From positions 1 to 64,000 of the forward strand of contig JAKARZ010000003.1 of the NCBI GenBank assembly GCA_021828405.1: a stretch of DNA of 64,000 bases, written 5' to 3'. The notes below the pieces were generated by a model. That model worked only from the letters and a program-made list of their open reading frames with translations. It had not been told where the DNA came from and made no database searches. The position numbers and the translations under genes were made by a program. The stretch comes from Bacillota bacterium (GTDB lineage: Bacteria; Bacillota_E; Sulfobacillia; Sulfobacillales; JAIMBI01). Shown here piece by piece: positions 52,507 through 62,075 of the stretch (the stretch's first letter is position 1; every line of letters begins with the position of its first letter).

Positions 52507-53337
52507 ATGGCGATGCGGCACTCGGAGGGCCTGCCTGACGGTGAACCGGAACGGGTCCTGTACGTTTTCCGCGGCGATGCTCAGCACGGGGAGGAGGTGG
52601 CGTATCGCGTGCCGGTCGTCCCCGGCATGGTCGTGCTGGACGCCTTGCACTACATCCAAGCCCACGACGCACCCGACCTGGCGCTGCGCTGGAACTGCAA
52701 GGCCGCCCACTGTGGGTCGTGCTCCGGGGAGATCAACGGGCAGCCGCGACTGTTTTGCAAAACCCGCCTCGACGCCTATGGATCCGAAGAGATCCATGTC
52801 GGGCCGTTGCGCACCTTCCCGATCATACGGGATCTCGTGACCGACGTGTCGTGGAACTACGAGCGGGCCCGGCAATTGGAGCCCGCCTTTCACCCGGCGG
52901 AGCCACCACCTTTTCGTTTGCAGCAGTGGGAAGTTGACCGTGTCGAAGAGTTCCACCGATGCATCGAATGCTTCCTCTGTCAGGACGCCTGCCACGTCTT
53001 GCGGGAGCACGGCCTGTTTGGCGAGTATTGGGGTCCGCAGCTGATGGTGAGAATTGCCGAATTGGAACTGCATCCCAAAGACACCGAGGAGCGGATCGAT
53101 CTGCTCCATGGCGCTGCGGGGCTGGGGTTTTGCAACGTGACCCACTGCTGCTCGGATGTATGTCCTGAAGCGATCGAGATCACTCACAACGCGATCATTC
53201 CCCTGAAAGAACGGGTCGCCGATCAGCACTACGACCCCCTTAGGCGATGGCTGCAGAAGTTGACGCGGCCGAGCGACCACACCGCCCATCCCCCCGGCAC
53301 CGTTCCGGACGGCGGCAACACTCACCCGCAGCGCTGA
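52507..53337 (+). CDS. sdhB: Succinate dehydrogenase iron-sulfur subunit
   Basis: A 276-residue SdhB. The [2Fe-2S] ligands are in NCKAAHCGSCSGE and RLFC. The second cluster is CIECFLCQDACHVLREH, and the third is FCNVTHCCSDVCPEAIE. Wording of these blocks is very close to mycobacterial Rv0247c (Sdh1), not to the usual Firmicute SdhB. It starts 29 bases after sdhA behind AGGAGGG. Electrons go from FAD through the three clusters to quinone at SdhC. Confidence 0.92.
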   Translation: MAMRHSEGLPDGEPERVLYVFRGDAQHGEEVAYRVPVVPGMVVLDALHYIQAHDAPDLALRWNCKAAHCGSCSGEINGQPRLFCKTRLDAYGSEEIHVGPLRTFPIIRDLVTDVSWNYERARQLEPAFHPAEPPPFRLQQWEVDRVEEFHRCIECFLCQDACHVLREHGLFGEYWGPQLMVRIAELELHPKDTEERIDLLHGAAGLGFCNVTHCCSDVCPEAIEITHNAIIPLKERVADQHYDPLRRWLQKLTRPSDHTAHPPGTVPDGGNTHPQR

Positions 53338-53481
53338 CGGCGCGCACGCGGCCGCGTTCGGCTGTAGGCACCCTTCCACCGACAGGCGGGTCCTAGCCAA
53401 GCCCCTGGGGCTACGAAGGCAGAGTCAGACTCCTTGAGTCCAAAGATCGGTTCGTGACTCTCGAGGGAAGGATGGAGTGGG

Positions 53482-54165
53482 ATGGTGGACAGGGACAACC
53501 GCCCAATCTTCAACGGGATTGCGGCAGAATATGATTGGCGGAGTGTTGGCCTTTCTTGGGGCGGACTGTGGGCATGGCACCGGGTGGCTTGCACGTGGCT
53601 GCCGATTGCACCCGGCGAGCGCGTGCTGGACGTCGGATGCGGCACGGGTGTGGTTCTTCGTCGCTGTGCCGAACGCGTGGGAGGGCATGGCTCCTTTGTG
53701 GGAGTGGACCCGTCGGCCGCCATGCTGGCGATCGCGAAGCGGCGGTCTCACGCCGACAGCGACGCCGACATTCAGTGGATCGAAGCCGATGGGCAGGAGT
53801 TGCCGCTTGCAGACTCGACATTCGACTGGGTCACCGCTCAGTTTTCGCTACGCAACATGCCCGAATGGCCGCGCGCTTTGAACGAGTTCGTCCGGGTGCT
53901 GAAGCCGGGTGGCCATCTGGTCATTCTCGACCTGGTTCGCCCGCGCTCGGTCTTCGGACGGCTCGGCCTCTTTTATCTCCGAGCCGCGACGGCGCTCCCG
54001 GGTCTTACAGCCTACCGTGCCATCTACACGTCTCTGATGGCCTTCGTGCACGGGGATGAGCTTGTCGCGCGGATCGAGACCAACTTGTCGGCGCGAATTG
54101 TTAAGCGCTGGGTTGGCGGGTTAGTGATTCTCGTCGTCGCATCAAAAGCCGGCGTCTCAGCGTAG
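53482..54165 (+). CDS. UbiE/MenG-like SAM-dependent methyltransferase
   Basis: A 227-residue class I methyltransferase. It has the SAM-binding motif VLDVGCGTGVVL (about 49-60), acidic strand VGVDPS, EADGQELPLADSTFDWVTAQFSLRN (about 94-118; key part FDWVTAQFSLRN, the UbiE/MenG hallmark) and VLKPGGHLVILD. The best guess is demethylmenaquinone or related quinone methylation, which suits the quinone-linked genes around it. A true menG usually lies near other men genes, which are not visible, so another small-molecule substrate is possible. GGATGG-type ribosome site before ATG 53482. Confidence 0.8.
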   Translation: MVDRDNRPIFNGIAAEYDWRSVGLSWGGLWAWHRVACTWLPIAPGERVLDVGCGTGVVLRRCAERVGGHGSFVGVDPSAAMLAIAKRRSHADSDADIQWIEADGQELPLADSTFDWVTAQFSLRNMPEWPRALNEFVRVLKPGGHLVILDLVRPRSVFGRLGLFYLRAATALPGLTAYRAIYTSLMAFVHGDELVARIETNLSARIVKRWVGGLVILVVASKAGVSA

Positions 54166-54771
54166 TGCGCCGTCGGACCGCTGCGACACGGCCGAAGCCC
54201 TCCGTGCGGCTCGGGCGCCTCCAGCCAAGTGTCCACGCGCACGGCCACGCTTGAGTAAACTCCTGGGGTCAGGCGTTCTGGGTCTGGGCCATGCCCAAAG
54301 GGTTCTGCGGGAGCGGGAGTGCAACTTCCTTCCCCCGTTTCTTCCCCCGTTTCTTCCCACCGTTTCTTCCACAACACGGCGCCTGACGACTCCCCGCTCA
54401 TCGCCGGGGAGACATACCGCGCCCGCCTGCCACGCCAGCAGTTCACCGGAAGGCCCCCAACTCCCCCTGATGCTGTTGGCGGAGCATGGGAGGTCCGTCG
54501 TCCCGTTGCCCGCAGATCCGCGCCCCTTTTCAGACGGCCCACAGTCCCCGCCCAAACGCAATCCTTATACCCTCCCCCGAGATGGCACTTGGACCTTGCC
54601 CCGGAGGCACTTTGACCCGTAGCAGGATCCGTTGGACATCACGGCCAGCACCACACATCCATGGAACACAAGTCCGGGGGCACCATACATCGGCGCCTTT
54701 GACCCTAGCCACTACAGTGGACCCATGGCATCCTGATGGTGGAGTCCGACCCACATTGAACAGCAAAGGAT
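54166..54771. other. Intergenic stretch with a short tandem repeat
   Basis: No gene is supported. It contains three copies of a 12-13-base unit CCCCCGTTTCTT at 54330-54370. Near its end TTGACC (about 54706) and the imperfect dyad CCACTACAGTGG (about 54712) may belong to the promoter of the DUF981 gene. Confidence 0.4.
54330..54370. repeat. 12-base tandem repeat, three copies
   Basis: CCCCCGTTTCTT occurs twice exactly and once as CCCACCGTTTCTT. On the minus strand it reads AAGAAACGGGGG. Too short for a clustered repeat array; origin unknown. Confidence 0.7.
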
Positions 54772-55356
54772 GTGGAGCAGTTGTTTGTTGATTATCTCGC
54801 CGTGATGCTAGTCAACCTAGGAGCAGGGCTTGCACTGGGGGCGCACTACCTCTACATGAAGCCCGACAAGCAGTTCCGCAAGAGTTGGGCTGCCGGCTTC
54901 TTCGCGGTTGGTTTGGTGGGCCTCCTCACCTCGGTCCCGATGACCCTCGATTGGCCCTTGCCCGGCGGCTACAACGTGGCCTATGGCGAGCCCGCCCTGT
55001 TGCTCAGCGCGCTGTTCCTGGCTGCCGCCATGACCCTGGTCTTTGAGTGGGAGCCCCTGATTCCCGCAATCTACGGGTTCTTTGCCGCCATCTACGCGGT
55101 GGTCATCGGCTTTCGCATCTACAACCTGCACTTGAGTTCCGATCCGTTCGCCGCCTTCATGGGCTACCTGCTCACGGGTATCGGCGGCATGCTGGTTCTT
55201 CCGACCCTGCAATGGCACGACAACCGCACGCTCCGGGTGCTAACCGCCATTATCCTAGGGCTGGCCGCGCTGCTGTGGCTGTTCATCGGCTACCAGGCCG
55301 GCTGGGGCCACGTCGCCGACTTTGCCAAGTACCTCCCCGCGAGCATGCACAAGTAG
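54772..55356 (+). CDS. DUF981-family membrane protein
   Basis: A 194-residue protein with six predicted membrane helices. The opening FVDYLAVMLVNLGAGLALGAHYLY (about 4-27; key part LAVMLVNLGAG) and the loops between helices match DUF981 proteins, whose function is unknown; they are common in thermophilic archaea and acidophilic Firmicutes. GTG start at 54772 with a poor ribosome site (AAGGA only four bases away). A strong hairpin follows the gene. Confidence 0.75.
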   Translation: MEQLFVDYLAVMLVNLGAGLALGAHYLYMKPDKQFRKSWAAGFFAVGLVGLLTSVPMTLDWPLPGGYNVAYGEPALLLSALFLAAAMTLVFEWEPLIPAIYGFFAAIYAVVIGFRIYNLHLSSDPFAAFMGYLLTGIGGMLVLPTLQWHDNRTLRVLTAIILGLAALLWLFIGYQAGWGHVADFAKYLPASMHK

Positions 55357-55375
55357 CCGCGCTCGTGGTGCTCCG

Positions 55376-55413
55376 CACACGCCCCGCCCTCGCGCGGGGC
55401 GTGTGCCTTTCCA
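55376..55413 (+). terminator. Hairpin terminator after the DUF981 gene
   Basis: ACACGCCCCGC and GCGGGGCGTGT pair perfectly over 11 bases with a short loop (CCTCGC), followed by GCCTTTCC. The stem is very stable and the T content after it modest. It lies about 20 bases after the stop codon. Confidence 0.7.
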
Positions 55414-55713
55414 CTCGTATTTACCCTCTTATATTATCACTCAGTGGTATCGTCAGCGTGACCCTTCACAACATATAGTCGTTTTAACCACACACCAACA
55501 TTGTGTTATCACATGATGGCGATGCGGCGGCGGTTCTGGCTGACACTGGGCCGCACCGGAGCCCGCGCTTCCGTGTCCACCCGCGGTGAATGTTCTCGCG
55601 GTCCACCGGCAGTGCGAGGCTCCGATCTCTGCTACGCCACGGACCCTTCGGGCACTACTAAAGGCACAGGGCGGAAGCTGCCCGCTCGGTCGATGGGGAA
55701 GGAGATGGACTGC
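55414..55713. other. AT-rich leader before the YggT-like gene
   Basis: Bases 55420-55510 are clearly AT-richer than their surroundings (TTATATTATC, TTAACCACACACC, TGTGTTATCACA) and likely hold a promoter. The rest, up to 55713, has an open frame without homology that reads into the YggT gene; it is probably untranslated. Confidence 0.4.
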
Positions 55714-56097
55714 ATGGCCAAACAATCACAGGAGCGACCAGGAAAGGTTGATCACGAACCGCTGGCGGTGTACCCGGCTGGGTCCGCGATTCGGGACACC
55801 CCGCCCGGCGACGTACTGGCGGTCAGGGTGGTACGCATTCTGGCCGGGATCCTGATGGTGCTGCTGAGCTTCCGGTTCGTGCTCGCGCTTTTGGGCGCCA
55901 ACCCATACAACGGATTCGTGCACACCATTTATGCGGCCACGTGGCCGCTTGTTGCGCCGTTTTACGGCATGTTTGGGTACCCGTCCACGTATCCGCCGCG
56001 ATTTGAGCTGTACACGCTGTTTGCCATGGCAGTGTACGCGCTGGTGGCATGGGGCCTCATGGCCGTGGTGCGGATCCGGCGCGCCGAAGACCCCTAG
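55714..56097 (+). CDS. YggT-like membrane protein
   Basis: A 127-residue protein with two predicted membrane helices flanking the YggT-type block FVLALLGANPYNGFVHTIYAATWPLVAPFYGMFG (about 52-85; key part TWPLVAPFYGMFG). YggT proteins have no settled function but are tied to osmotic tolerance and cell division in other bacteria. ATG 55714 has AAGGAGATGG upstream; an ATG seven codons earlier is less likely. Confidence 0.75.
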   Translation: MAKQSQERPGKVDHEPLAVYPAGSAIRDTPPGDVLAVRVVRILAGILMVLLSFRFVLALLGANPYNGFVHTIYAATWPLVAPFYGMFGYPSTYPPRFELYTLFAMAVYALVAWGLMAVVRIRRAEDP

Positions 56098-56877
56098 AGC
56101 GCATATCCGCACCGCGAGGGCGCCAGGCTGAGCGGCCGACGCATGACGCGCCCAGCGGCGCAATGGGGCTTGCGGAGTCGCGGACCAGCACCCGCAGTGT
56201 ATGACATTTTCCCCACGGCTCAAGCCGGGGGTCTTACGCTGAAGCCCGCTCCCTTTGCACACGGCCTGGGGAAAGGGTACTCCGACCTCCGAAGGATAAG
56301 GCCGCGCGCACGTATGCCATCCACGACGCTCTCATTAGCGATTGGGGGATTCAGGTGCTTGAGCGCGTGCTGGACTCCGAGGCCAAGCGCCTGGGCGCGG
56401 ACATCCGGCGGCTGAAGCCCGGTGAAAATGTTGAAGTCTGATGGCCAAGAGAGACAACGCGTGGTGCGCCTTGCCGCTGTGAGAGAGTCTCGCATTCTCC
56501 GGGTGGGTCTGTCGATCACCGTCATACGCCCAAAAGAGGACTCTCCTGGCCGCCTGTGGTCCCCACCTCGTCCCAACCTGTCGGTGGTTGCGCTTAAGCC
56601 GCCGGAGCCCGGGCAGCCAGCGCCCTCCAGGAACTTACCCCCCTCATCCGGCCAGACTTGCGCGTCGTCGGGCAAGGCGTCGGGATCTCGCGACGAGCGG
56701 TCCTCGCCCCGCTTGTGGTGGGGCCCCGATGGAACATCACGGAAACGGTGCCCCAGCGAGACCGCCTGCCCGCACGTTGCGCATACGGAACACCTGCGCC
56801 GATGCGGATCCCCGGCGATGCCGCTCCTCGGGGACGACCCGATGCGGGCCGTCGGGTGCGCGAGCGGGCTGTCGTCC
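56098..56877. other. Gene-poor stretch with an IS-like hairpin
   Basis: It contains the third IS200/IS605-like hairpin (56211-56237). An open tail follows (56291-56442, ending VLERVLDSEAKRLGADI and RRLKPGENVEV), which looks like the C-terminus of a lost protein that I cannot name. From 56450 to 56877 no convincing gene was found on either strand; it is the 3' side of the HtrA gene. Confidence 0.4.
56211..56237 (+). repeat. IS200/IS605-like imperfect hairpin (third copy)
   Basis: CCCCACGGCT, C, AAGCCGGGGG, then TCTTAC. Differs from the reverse strand of 800-826 at only two of 27 bases, including the tail, although more than 55 kb away. Confidence 0.6.
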
Positions 56878-58023
56878 TCACAGAGCCGGAAGATTAGCGG
56901 CTGGGCGCACGGACAGCTTGACGTGGACGGACAGGACTTCACTGCCGCGTCCCACCACCACCGACACCGATGTACCGATCGCGGTCTCCTCCAGCACCCT
57001 CACCATGGTCCGCAGGTCTTTCACTGGCCGACCAGCCATCTGTAGCACCAGGTCGCCCGGCCGAATGCCGGCGTGGGCTGCCGGACTCGCGGGATACACC
57101 CCGATGACCAAGAGCCCCCCGCCCCGGCTGACCCGATTGGCAACCTGAATCCCCACCCAGGGACGGCGCACGTATCCATACCGCAGGATTTCGTGCAGCA
57201 CATAGCGCACGGTATCTGAAGGAATCGAGAATCCAATGCCTTCAATACCGGTTCGCGCAATTTTGCTGGAGTTGATGCCGATGACCTGGTCCTGCTGATT
57301 CACCAGCGGTCCGCCGCTGTTGCCCGGGTTGATGGCCGCGTCCGTCTGAATCAGGTGATAGGACCAGCCGTCGCGATACAAGGTGCGGTCGGGCGCCGAC
57401 ACGATGCCTGCAGTGACGGAGTGGCTCAAGCCAAGCGCCTGCCCAATGGCCACCACCAGCTCACCCGGCTCCACTTGGCTCGACTGGGCGAGTGGCAGGT
57501 ACGGGAGGTGATGGTCCGCAATCTGCAGCACCGCCAAGTCCGTGGCCGGGTCTACCCCCATGAGCCGTGCCCGATAGCGCTCTCCGCCGCGCGTGACCAC
57601 CACCACCGCCGCCGCCCCGGCCACCACGTGGTAGTTGGTGACAATGTCCCCTTCGGCGTTCACCGCCACACCCGACCCCAGCCCTTTCGTCGCCAGCCGG
57701 CCACCCTCCCGTTGCTCGTTCAGCACGGCGACGACAGCCGGGTCCGCTCGCCGCACAATCTGCACCACAGGCCAGCTGGCACTCGACAGCCGGGGCTTAG
57801 GTCCGCCAGCGGCCGGGCGCACCCACCACAAGAGCCCTCCCGCCAACAGACCCCCAATGGCCCCGAACAGCAGGGATTCCCAACGGTGGCGCAATGCGCG
57901 ACCCCCTCTACCCAAAAAGGGTATGGGACGAGACCGCCGGTAGAAGGGCTGAGAGCGGAAAGTCAACCGGGGAAGCGGAAGCTTGAGCGTACGCCGCGGG
58001 AACCGTTCTCTGCGGTTGGTCAT
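56878..58023 (-). CDS. Membrane-anchored HtrA/DegS-like serine protease
   Basis: A 381-residue trypsin-like protease: an Arg-rich cytoplasmic start, one membrane helix (about 51-68), protease domain, one PDZ domain (about 285-370). The catalytic triad is H132 (TNYHVVAG), D162 (ATDLAVL) and S236 (NPGNSGGPLVN). It would degrade or sense misfolded proteins outside the membrane. ATG 58023 starts a normal YycK/HtrA-type N-terminus; the frame runs 104 codons further up without homology. The ribosome site is weak. Confidence 0.9.
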   Translation of the reverse strand: MTNRRERFPRRTLKLPLPRLTFRSQPFYRRSRPIPFLGRGGRALRHRWESLLFGAIGGLLAGGLLWWVRPAAGGPKPRLSSASWPVVQIVRRADPAVVAVLNEQREGGRLATKGLGSGVAVNAEGDIVTNYHVVAGAAAVVVVTRGGERYRARLMGVDPATDLAVLQIADHHLPYLPLAQSSQVEPGELVVAIGQALGLSHSVTAGIVSAPDRTLYRDGWSYHLIQTDAAINPGNSGGPLVNQQDQVIGINSSKIARTGIEGIGFSIPSDTVRYVLHEILRYGYVRRPWVGIQVANRVSRGGGLLVIGVYPASPAAHAGIRPGDLVLQMAGRPVKDLRTMVRVLEETAIGTSVSVVVGRGSEVLSVHVKLSVRPAANLPAL

Positions 58024-58299
58024 CGGGTGATCAAATTTCCCAGGCTGGCAGGGATGGAAATGCGAAACTTTGGTGGGCAATCCAGCGAACACCCTGCGAT
58101 TTGGCGGAAAGCCGCTCGCCATAGATGGCCTTTGTCCTGGACATGCTTGCCGGGAGAAGAACTGGAAGAGGCACGTATCGTGAAGCATCTTCGTTGGGGG
58201 GGTGGAGGAGGGTGGGCTGGCTCTTTCGGTCGCCCTCGCATTGGCGGCGCGGGCGGGAGGGCTGGGGGTCAGTGCGACGCATACGCCCGCACCATCCCA

Positions 58300-59930
58300 G
58301 CGACCGTGATGGCTTCCAGCCGACAGGTCCGCCAACTGCCCTCGGGGTCGCGGTGGACCTTTGACCGCGTGCTGGCCTCACGCAGGCCAGCGGGTTTGTC
58401 GACCACGCAACCGCGGCCAGCACCCCCGAATCGCCCACGGATCACCGGTTCCTGTCACGCGCAGAGGCTGCAGCGCTTTGGCGCCAATCCTGCGACCGTG
58501 CACCATCTGGTGCCGTACGTGAGCCATCGCGGGTTCGCCGTTCCCCTCCCCGGCCCCATCGTGGCGGTCCGGGGCACCGGGGCTCAGGTGAATCAGCTGT
58601 TCGCGACCCACCTCACACGCTTCTCAAGCAAATAGGCGGGAAGCGTCGTCGCCCCGCGCGGCGCGTGACTCAACGCGTCGGAGCCCTGACGACCTCGGGG
58701 GTCCGGCCAGCACCTCTGCACAAGCTCTCGCGGGCCCATCGTCCTTCAACGACACCACGCTCACCGATAGTGGAGGCCAGCTCATGGCGGTCTTCTCACT
58801 GTCGCCGGCGCAGAGAGCGCAGATGGCGCTCGCCGTCGGCGACGGGACCCACAGCACCACAGTCGTGTTGCTGTCCGCCTCGGAGGGCCAGCTTCCCGGC
58901 ACCACGTGTCTCTGGACTGTCACCACGGTGCTCCAGGCCAACCACCTCGTGAGCCAGGTCGGGCGTGGCCAACTTGAGGTGGACACCGCCGGAAATGTAT
59001 CCAGCATCTACCCGCCAGACGTGAACCGAACTGCCCACCCCAACCGTGTCGGTGGCCTGCACAGAACAGAACGCCTGCACCAACGCTTCGTGTCCTGGCA
59101 TCATACCGGACATTGCAGAAGAATTGAAGAAGAACATCGCTTGATCTGCAGATGATGGAGGCGGCCTCCCCTGGCGCAAACATCCAGCTGGTTGAGGCCG
59201 GCAACATCCGGAGCTCCCACCCCTTGATGGACCCCGCCATGACGCGGCCCACCGTGTTCAGCATCAACTACGGCGTCGGCTACTTGGTGACCCCGCCGGT
59301 TGAGCCCGGCACTCAGCAGTCCCGGGACATGATTGCCGCGATGGCTAACGCTGAAGGCATGACCGTGATGACAGCGCCCGGCGACCGTGGCGCCTTTTGG
59401 CGCGCAGTTCAGCGACATGGCGCCGCACCCCAGCTATCCCACCAGTAGCAACAACAACGTAAGTGCACCGGGCAGCTCGAAGGGGGCGGCCCCTCGGCGC
59501 GGAAATCCCCCGTGTGAGGCTGCTCTCCTTCCTCGAGAGGGAGAACATGGCCTCGGGCGGGTACAGTTCAGGTGGAACTGGCGCCGTTCTACCAGATGGG
59601 ATTCGTGCCACCTGGCATGGGTCGCGGCCATCCCGAGGTCCCGCTGCCGACTTCAGTCGTTACGCCCGGCTACGGCGCGCCCCTGGGCGGCGTGGCCTAC
59701 CCCGTGGGCGGCACGAGTGGGGCAGCGCCTCTGTGTGCTGGCTACCTGGCTGCCTGGCCAACGCGCTGGGCATGGAGCTCAGCAGCATCAACCACGGCAC
59801 GTATCCGCTCTCCCGGGTCAATCCCGCCATCCTGGAACCCGTGGCATTGGCAACAACGGCGATATTCCGTCCCTCCACGGTACAACCCCGCCACCGGGCT
59901 GGGGACTCGAACGTCGATCGCCTGACACCT
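58300..59930 (+). pseudogene. S53 (sedolisin/kumamolisin) protease gene broken by many frameshifts
   Basis: All parts of a pro-kumamolisin are found in order but in different frames. The pro-domain (58350-58630) shows RVLASR, then STPESPTDHRFLSRAEA, then RFGANPATVHHLV and AVRGTGAQVNQLFATHLTRF. The catalytic domain has LDLQMMEAASPGANIQLVEAG (59139-59202; the Asp belongs to the Glu-Asp-Ser triad), VFSINYGVGY and QQSRDMIAAMANAEGMTV (59252-59367). The serine motif GGTSGAAPLCAGYLA is at about 59707-59752, and the end motif YNPATGLGT is at about 59881-59907. Since reads would have to err many times only here, it is a pseudogene rather than a sequencing problem. Such enzymes are acid-active secreted proteases, fitting an acidophile. 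Confidence 0.82.
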
Positions 59931-60358
59931 CACCTCCTGCAACTCACTGGCCAGGGCGGACCTGGAGGGACCGGCCCGACTCACGGTCGCGTGTCGAACC
60001 GTCTCGGACCCCAGTGGCCCGTGCAATGCCACGGGCGCTGGGGTGGCCGGGGCTCTCGATGGACGGATGGATTCCCAAACGGTTCACAGTCAACCGCCGT
60101 GCCCCGTACGAGAACAGCCCGTCATAATTCCGCCCTGCATGGCAGGTTCCTACAGGAATCGGGTACACTGATCAGGTAAGTGAACCGGTGGGAGACCTTT
60201 CTCAAGCGAGACCGAAATGCCTCCGGCCCTGGCGCGACGGCGCATGCATGCATGCGCCCTCAGGGAGGCGGTTGGGTGTCCACAGCCCCCTGGCAACGGG
60301 TGCAGCAGGTCGGCGACCTTCTTCACGAACCGACCAAGGGAGAGAAAGGAGCAGGCGC
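59931..60358. other. Leader region of the GGDEF gene
   Basis: No gene is supported. It includes a TACACT hexamer at about 60163 that could be a -10, and a structured stretch with a 20-base palindrome (60239-60258) flanked by CCTCCGG-CCCTG and CAGGGAGG, which can pair around it. It does not match the conserved cores of c-di-GMP riboswitches that I know. Confidence 0.4.
60239..60258. repeat. Perfect 20-base palindrome in the GGDEF leader
   Basis: GGCGCATGCATGCATGCGCC equals its own reverse complement. It contains ATGCAT repeats and lies 100 bases before the ATG of the diguanylate cyclase gene, so it could be a protein-binding site or the tip of an RNA stem. Confidence 0.8.
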
Positions 60359-61171
60359 ATGCGCATCGTCCATCGCCAGCGCCACGAGGACCACGCCCGG
60401 TTGCCGCACGACCCACGGTCCATCCAGGACCTCCCGCGAGTACTCCCCACCGCATTCGCGCCGTCCCTGGCGGTCCGCGATCCTTACCTGTCTTGGCTGT
60501 GGCTCGGCGTGGCGCTCGCCGGTCCAGCCATCGGATTGGTCTTCCCACAGATCGTGGCCCCTGACATTGTCGTCCATCGCGTGTTCGCGTTTCGACTCTT
60601 GAGTGTGGCGGCAGGCGTCGTCGCGGGAGGGTGGGCCCTAGCGGTGGCGTGGCTCACCCTGCACCGCGCCAACCGAAAACTGGCTGCACTGGCGCTGCAA
60701 GACCCTTTGACCGGACTGGCTAACCTGCGGCGGTTTCACGCGGGACTTACTGCGGTGCTGAACCAAGCAGCCCCGTCGAGCCTGCTCATCGGAGACCTGG
60801 ACCACTTCAAACGTATCAACGACCAGTATGGGCACCTACAGGGCGACCACGTCTTGGTGACCGTGGCCGCTACCCTATCACGCAGCATTCGCGAGAACGA
60901 TCTGGTAGCGCGAATTGGCGGCGAGGAGTTTGCCGTCCTGTTGCCGGGAGCGGACCTGGCGGTCGCCACGGGGATTGCCGAGCGCATGCGGCGGGCGGTA
61001 GAGTCCTTGGCCTGCGGGGTCACCATTAGTCTGGGCATCGCGCTATATCCCGACCACGCGACGGATCCCACTTCCCTGGTTAAGGCCGCCGACGATGCGA
61101 CGTATCGCGCCAAGAGCTTAGGTCGCAACCAGGTGGCGGTCTGGCAGGTGCAGTCGCCCAGCGGAACCTGA
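60359..61171 (+). CDS. Membrane GGDEF diguanylate cyclase
   Basis: A 270-residue protein with two membrane helices (about 45-65 and 78-102) and a C-terminal GGDEF domain (about 108-265). The active-site motif is GGEEF (187-191), preceded by the metal-binding D in LIGDLDHFKRIND. It would make cyclic di-GMP from GTP. The RxxD inhibitory site is not obvious five residues before GGEEF (sequence NDLVARI), so product inhibition may be lacking. ATG 60359 has AAAGGAG upstream. No EAL or receiver domain. Confidence 0.9.
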   Translation: MRIVHRQRHEDHARLPHDPRSIQDLPRVLPTAFAPSLAVRDPYLSWLWLGVALAGPAIGLVFPQIVAPDIVVHRVFAFRLLSVAAGVVAGGWALAVAWLTLHRANRKLAALALQDPLTGLANLRRFHAGLTAVLNQAAPSSLLIGDLDHFKRINDQYGHLQGDHVLVTVAATLSRSIRENDLVARIGGEEFAVLLPGADLAVATGIAERMRRAVESLACGVTISLGIALYPDHATDPTSLVKAADDATYRAKSLGRNQVAVWQVQSPSGT

Positions 61172-62075
61172 TCCTCTCCCGGCGCACACGGGCAGGGACA
61201 CGATGTCCTTCACGCCCCAGAAGAGCACACGCCCGCCGTAGACGCAGGGGGCGGTCTCCTCATTGACATTGCCGTTGAGCCCCGCGAAACAGTGGGGACA
61301 CCAGCATCTCGCGCCATGCCGCCCAGCCACCAGGCAACCGGACTCGGAGAGAATCCTCGTGTGGAGGCTGAGCGCGGTGTACCGCTGAAGGGGCACCCTG
61401 TCGTCCGGCCAATGCGGAACGGCCTGCGACCTTCGTCGCCGCTACACCGGCGCCGAATCCCTCAGCAAACGGTGATGAGGCTGACCGACGATAGCGTCGC
61501 CGCGACTTTGGCTTCCCGAGGCCTTCAAGCGTCCCCTGCTCCCTGGGTCCATCTCGAACGTGAGGGGCGGGTTGCCAATTTCGGGACGTCCTCTGGCAGC
61601 GACACGGTCGCGCCGACGCGGCAGGAAAGGCCGGGCGCCAGTGAACGCGGTCGACACACGGAAAGACGGGCCCGCTGAGGGCGCGATCGTCCAGCGGGAA
61701 CGGACCCGCGTACCGCCACGCGACGGAGAGAGGGCACTACGTCAACCGCCAGAAAGGTAGCCAACCACTCTTGGAGCCTAGTGGCCAACCCCCATTACGA
61801 CGGACACGTGGCCAACATCAAGAAGCTCCTGTTTGAGGTGGAAACGATCCACCGGCCATTGCCAAGCACCGGCTGCCTCGCTTTGGGTGTGGTGGAAAGC
61901 GCCCCGACCCCGCAAACAGTGTTACGACCCCCACGTCGGCGCAGGTCCGCGCGCGGATGCACGCACGCCAGGTCTCTGCGGCCGAGCACATGCCGGTGCT
62001 CGGGTTGCCCGCCAACACGAGCCGCAGCGCAACCCGGACAGTTCCGCCCGCAGGGCCGGGCTCATCCTGCGAGTC
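61172..62075. other. Stretch of about 900 bases without a supported gene
   Basis: Several overlapping frames of 60-130 codons occur on both strands with no clear homology. Fragments such as NPHYDGHVANIKKLL (61784-61828) look like decayed coding sequence. Probably remnants of lost genes or insertion sequences between the GGDEF gene and the convergent PLP-enzyme gene. Confidence 0.35.

Noticed and set aside
60180..60358. c-di-GMP riboswitch upstream of the GGDEF gene
   Set aside because: The conserved core sequences of the class I and class II c-di-GMP aptamers could not be found; only a palindrome and imperfect stems are present.
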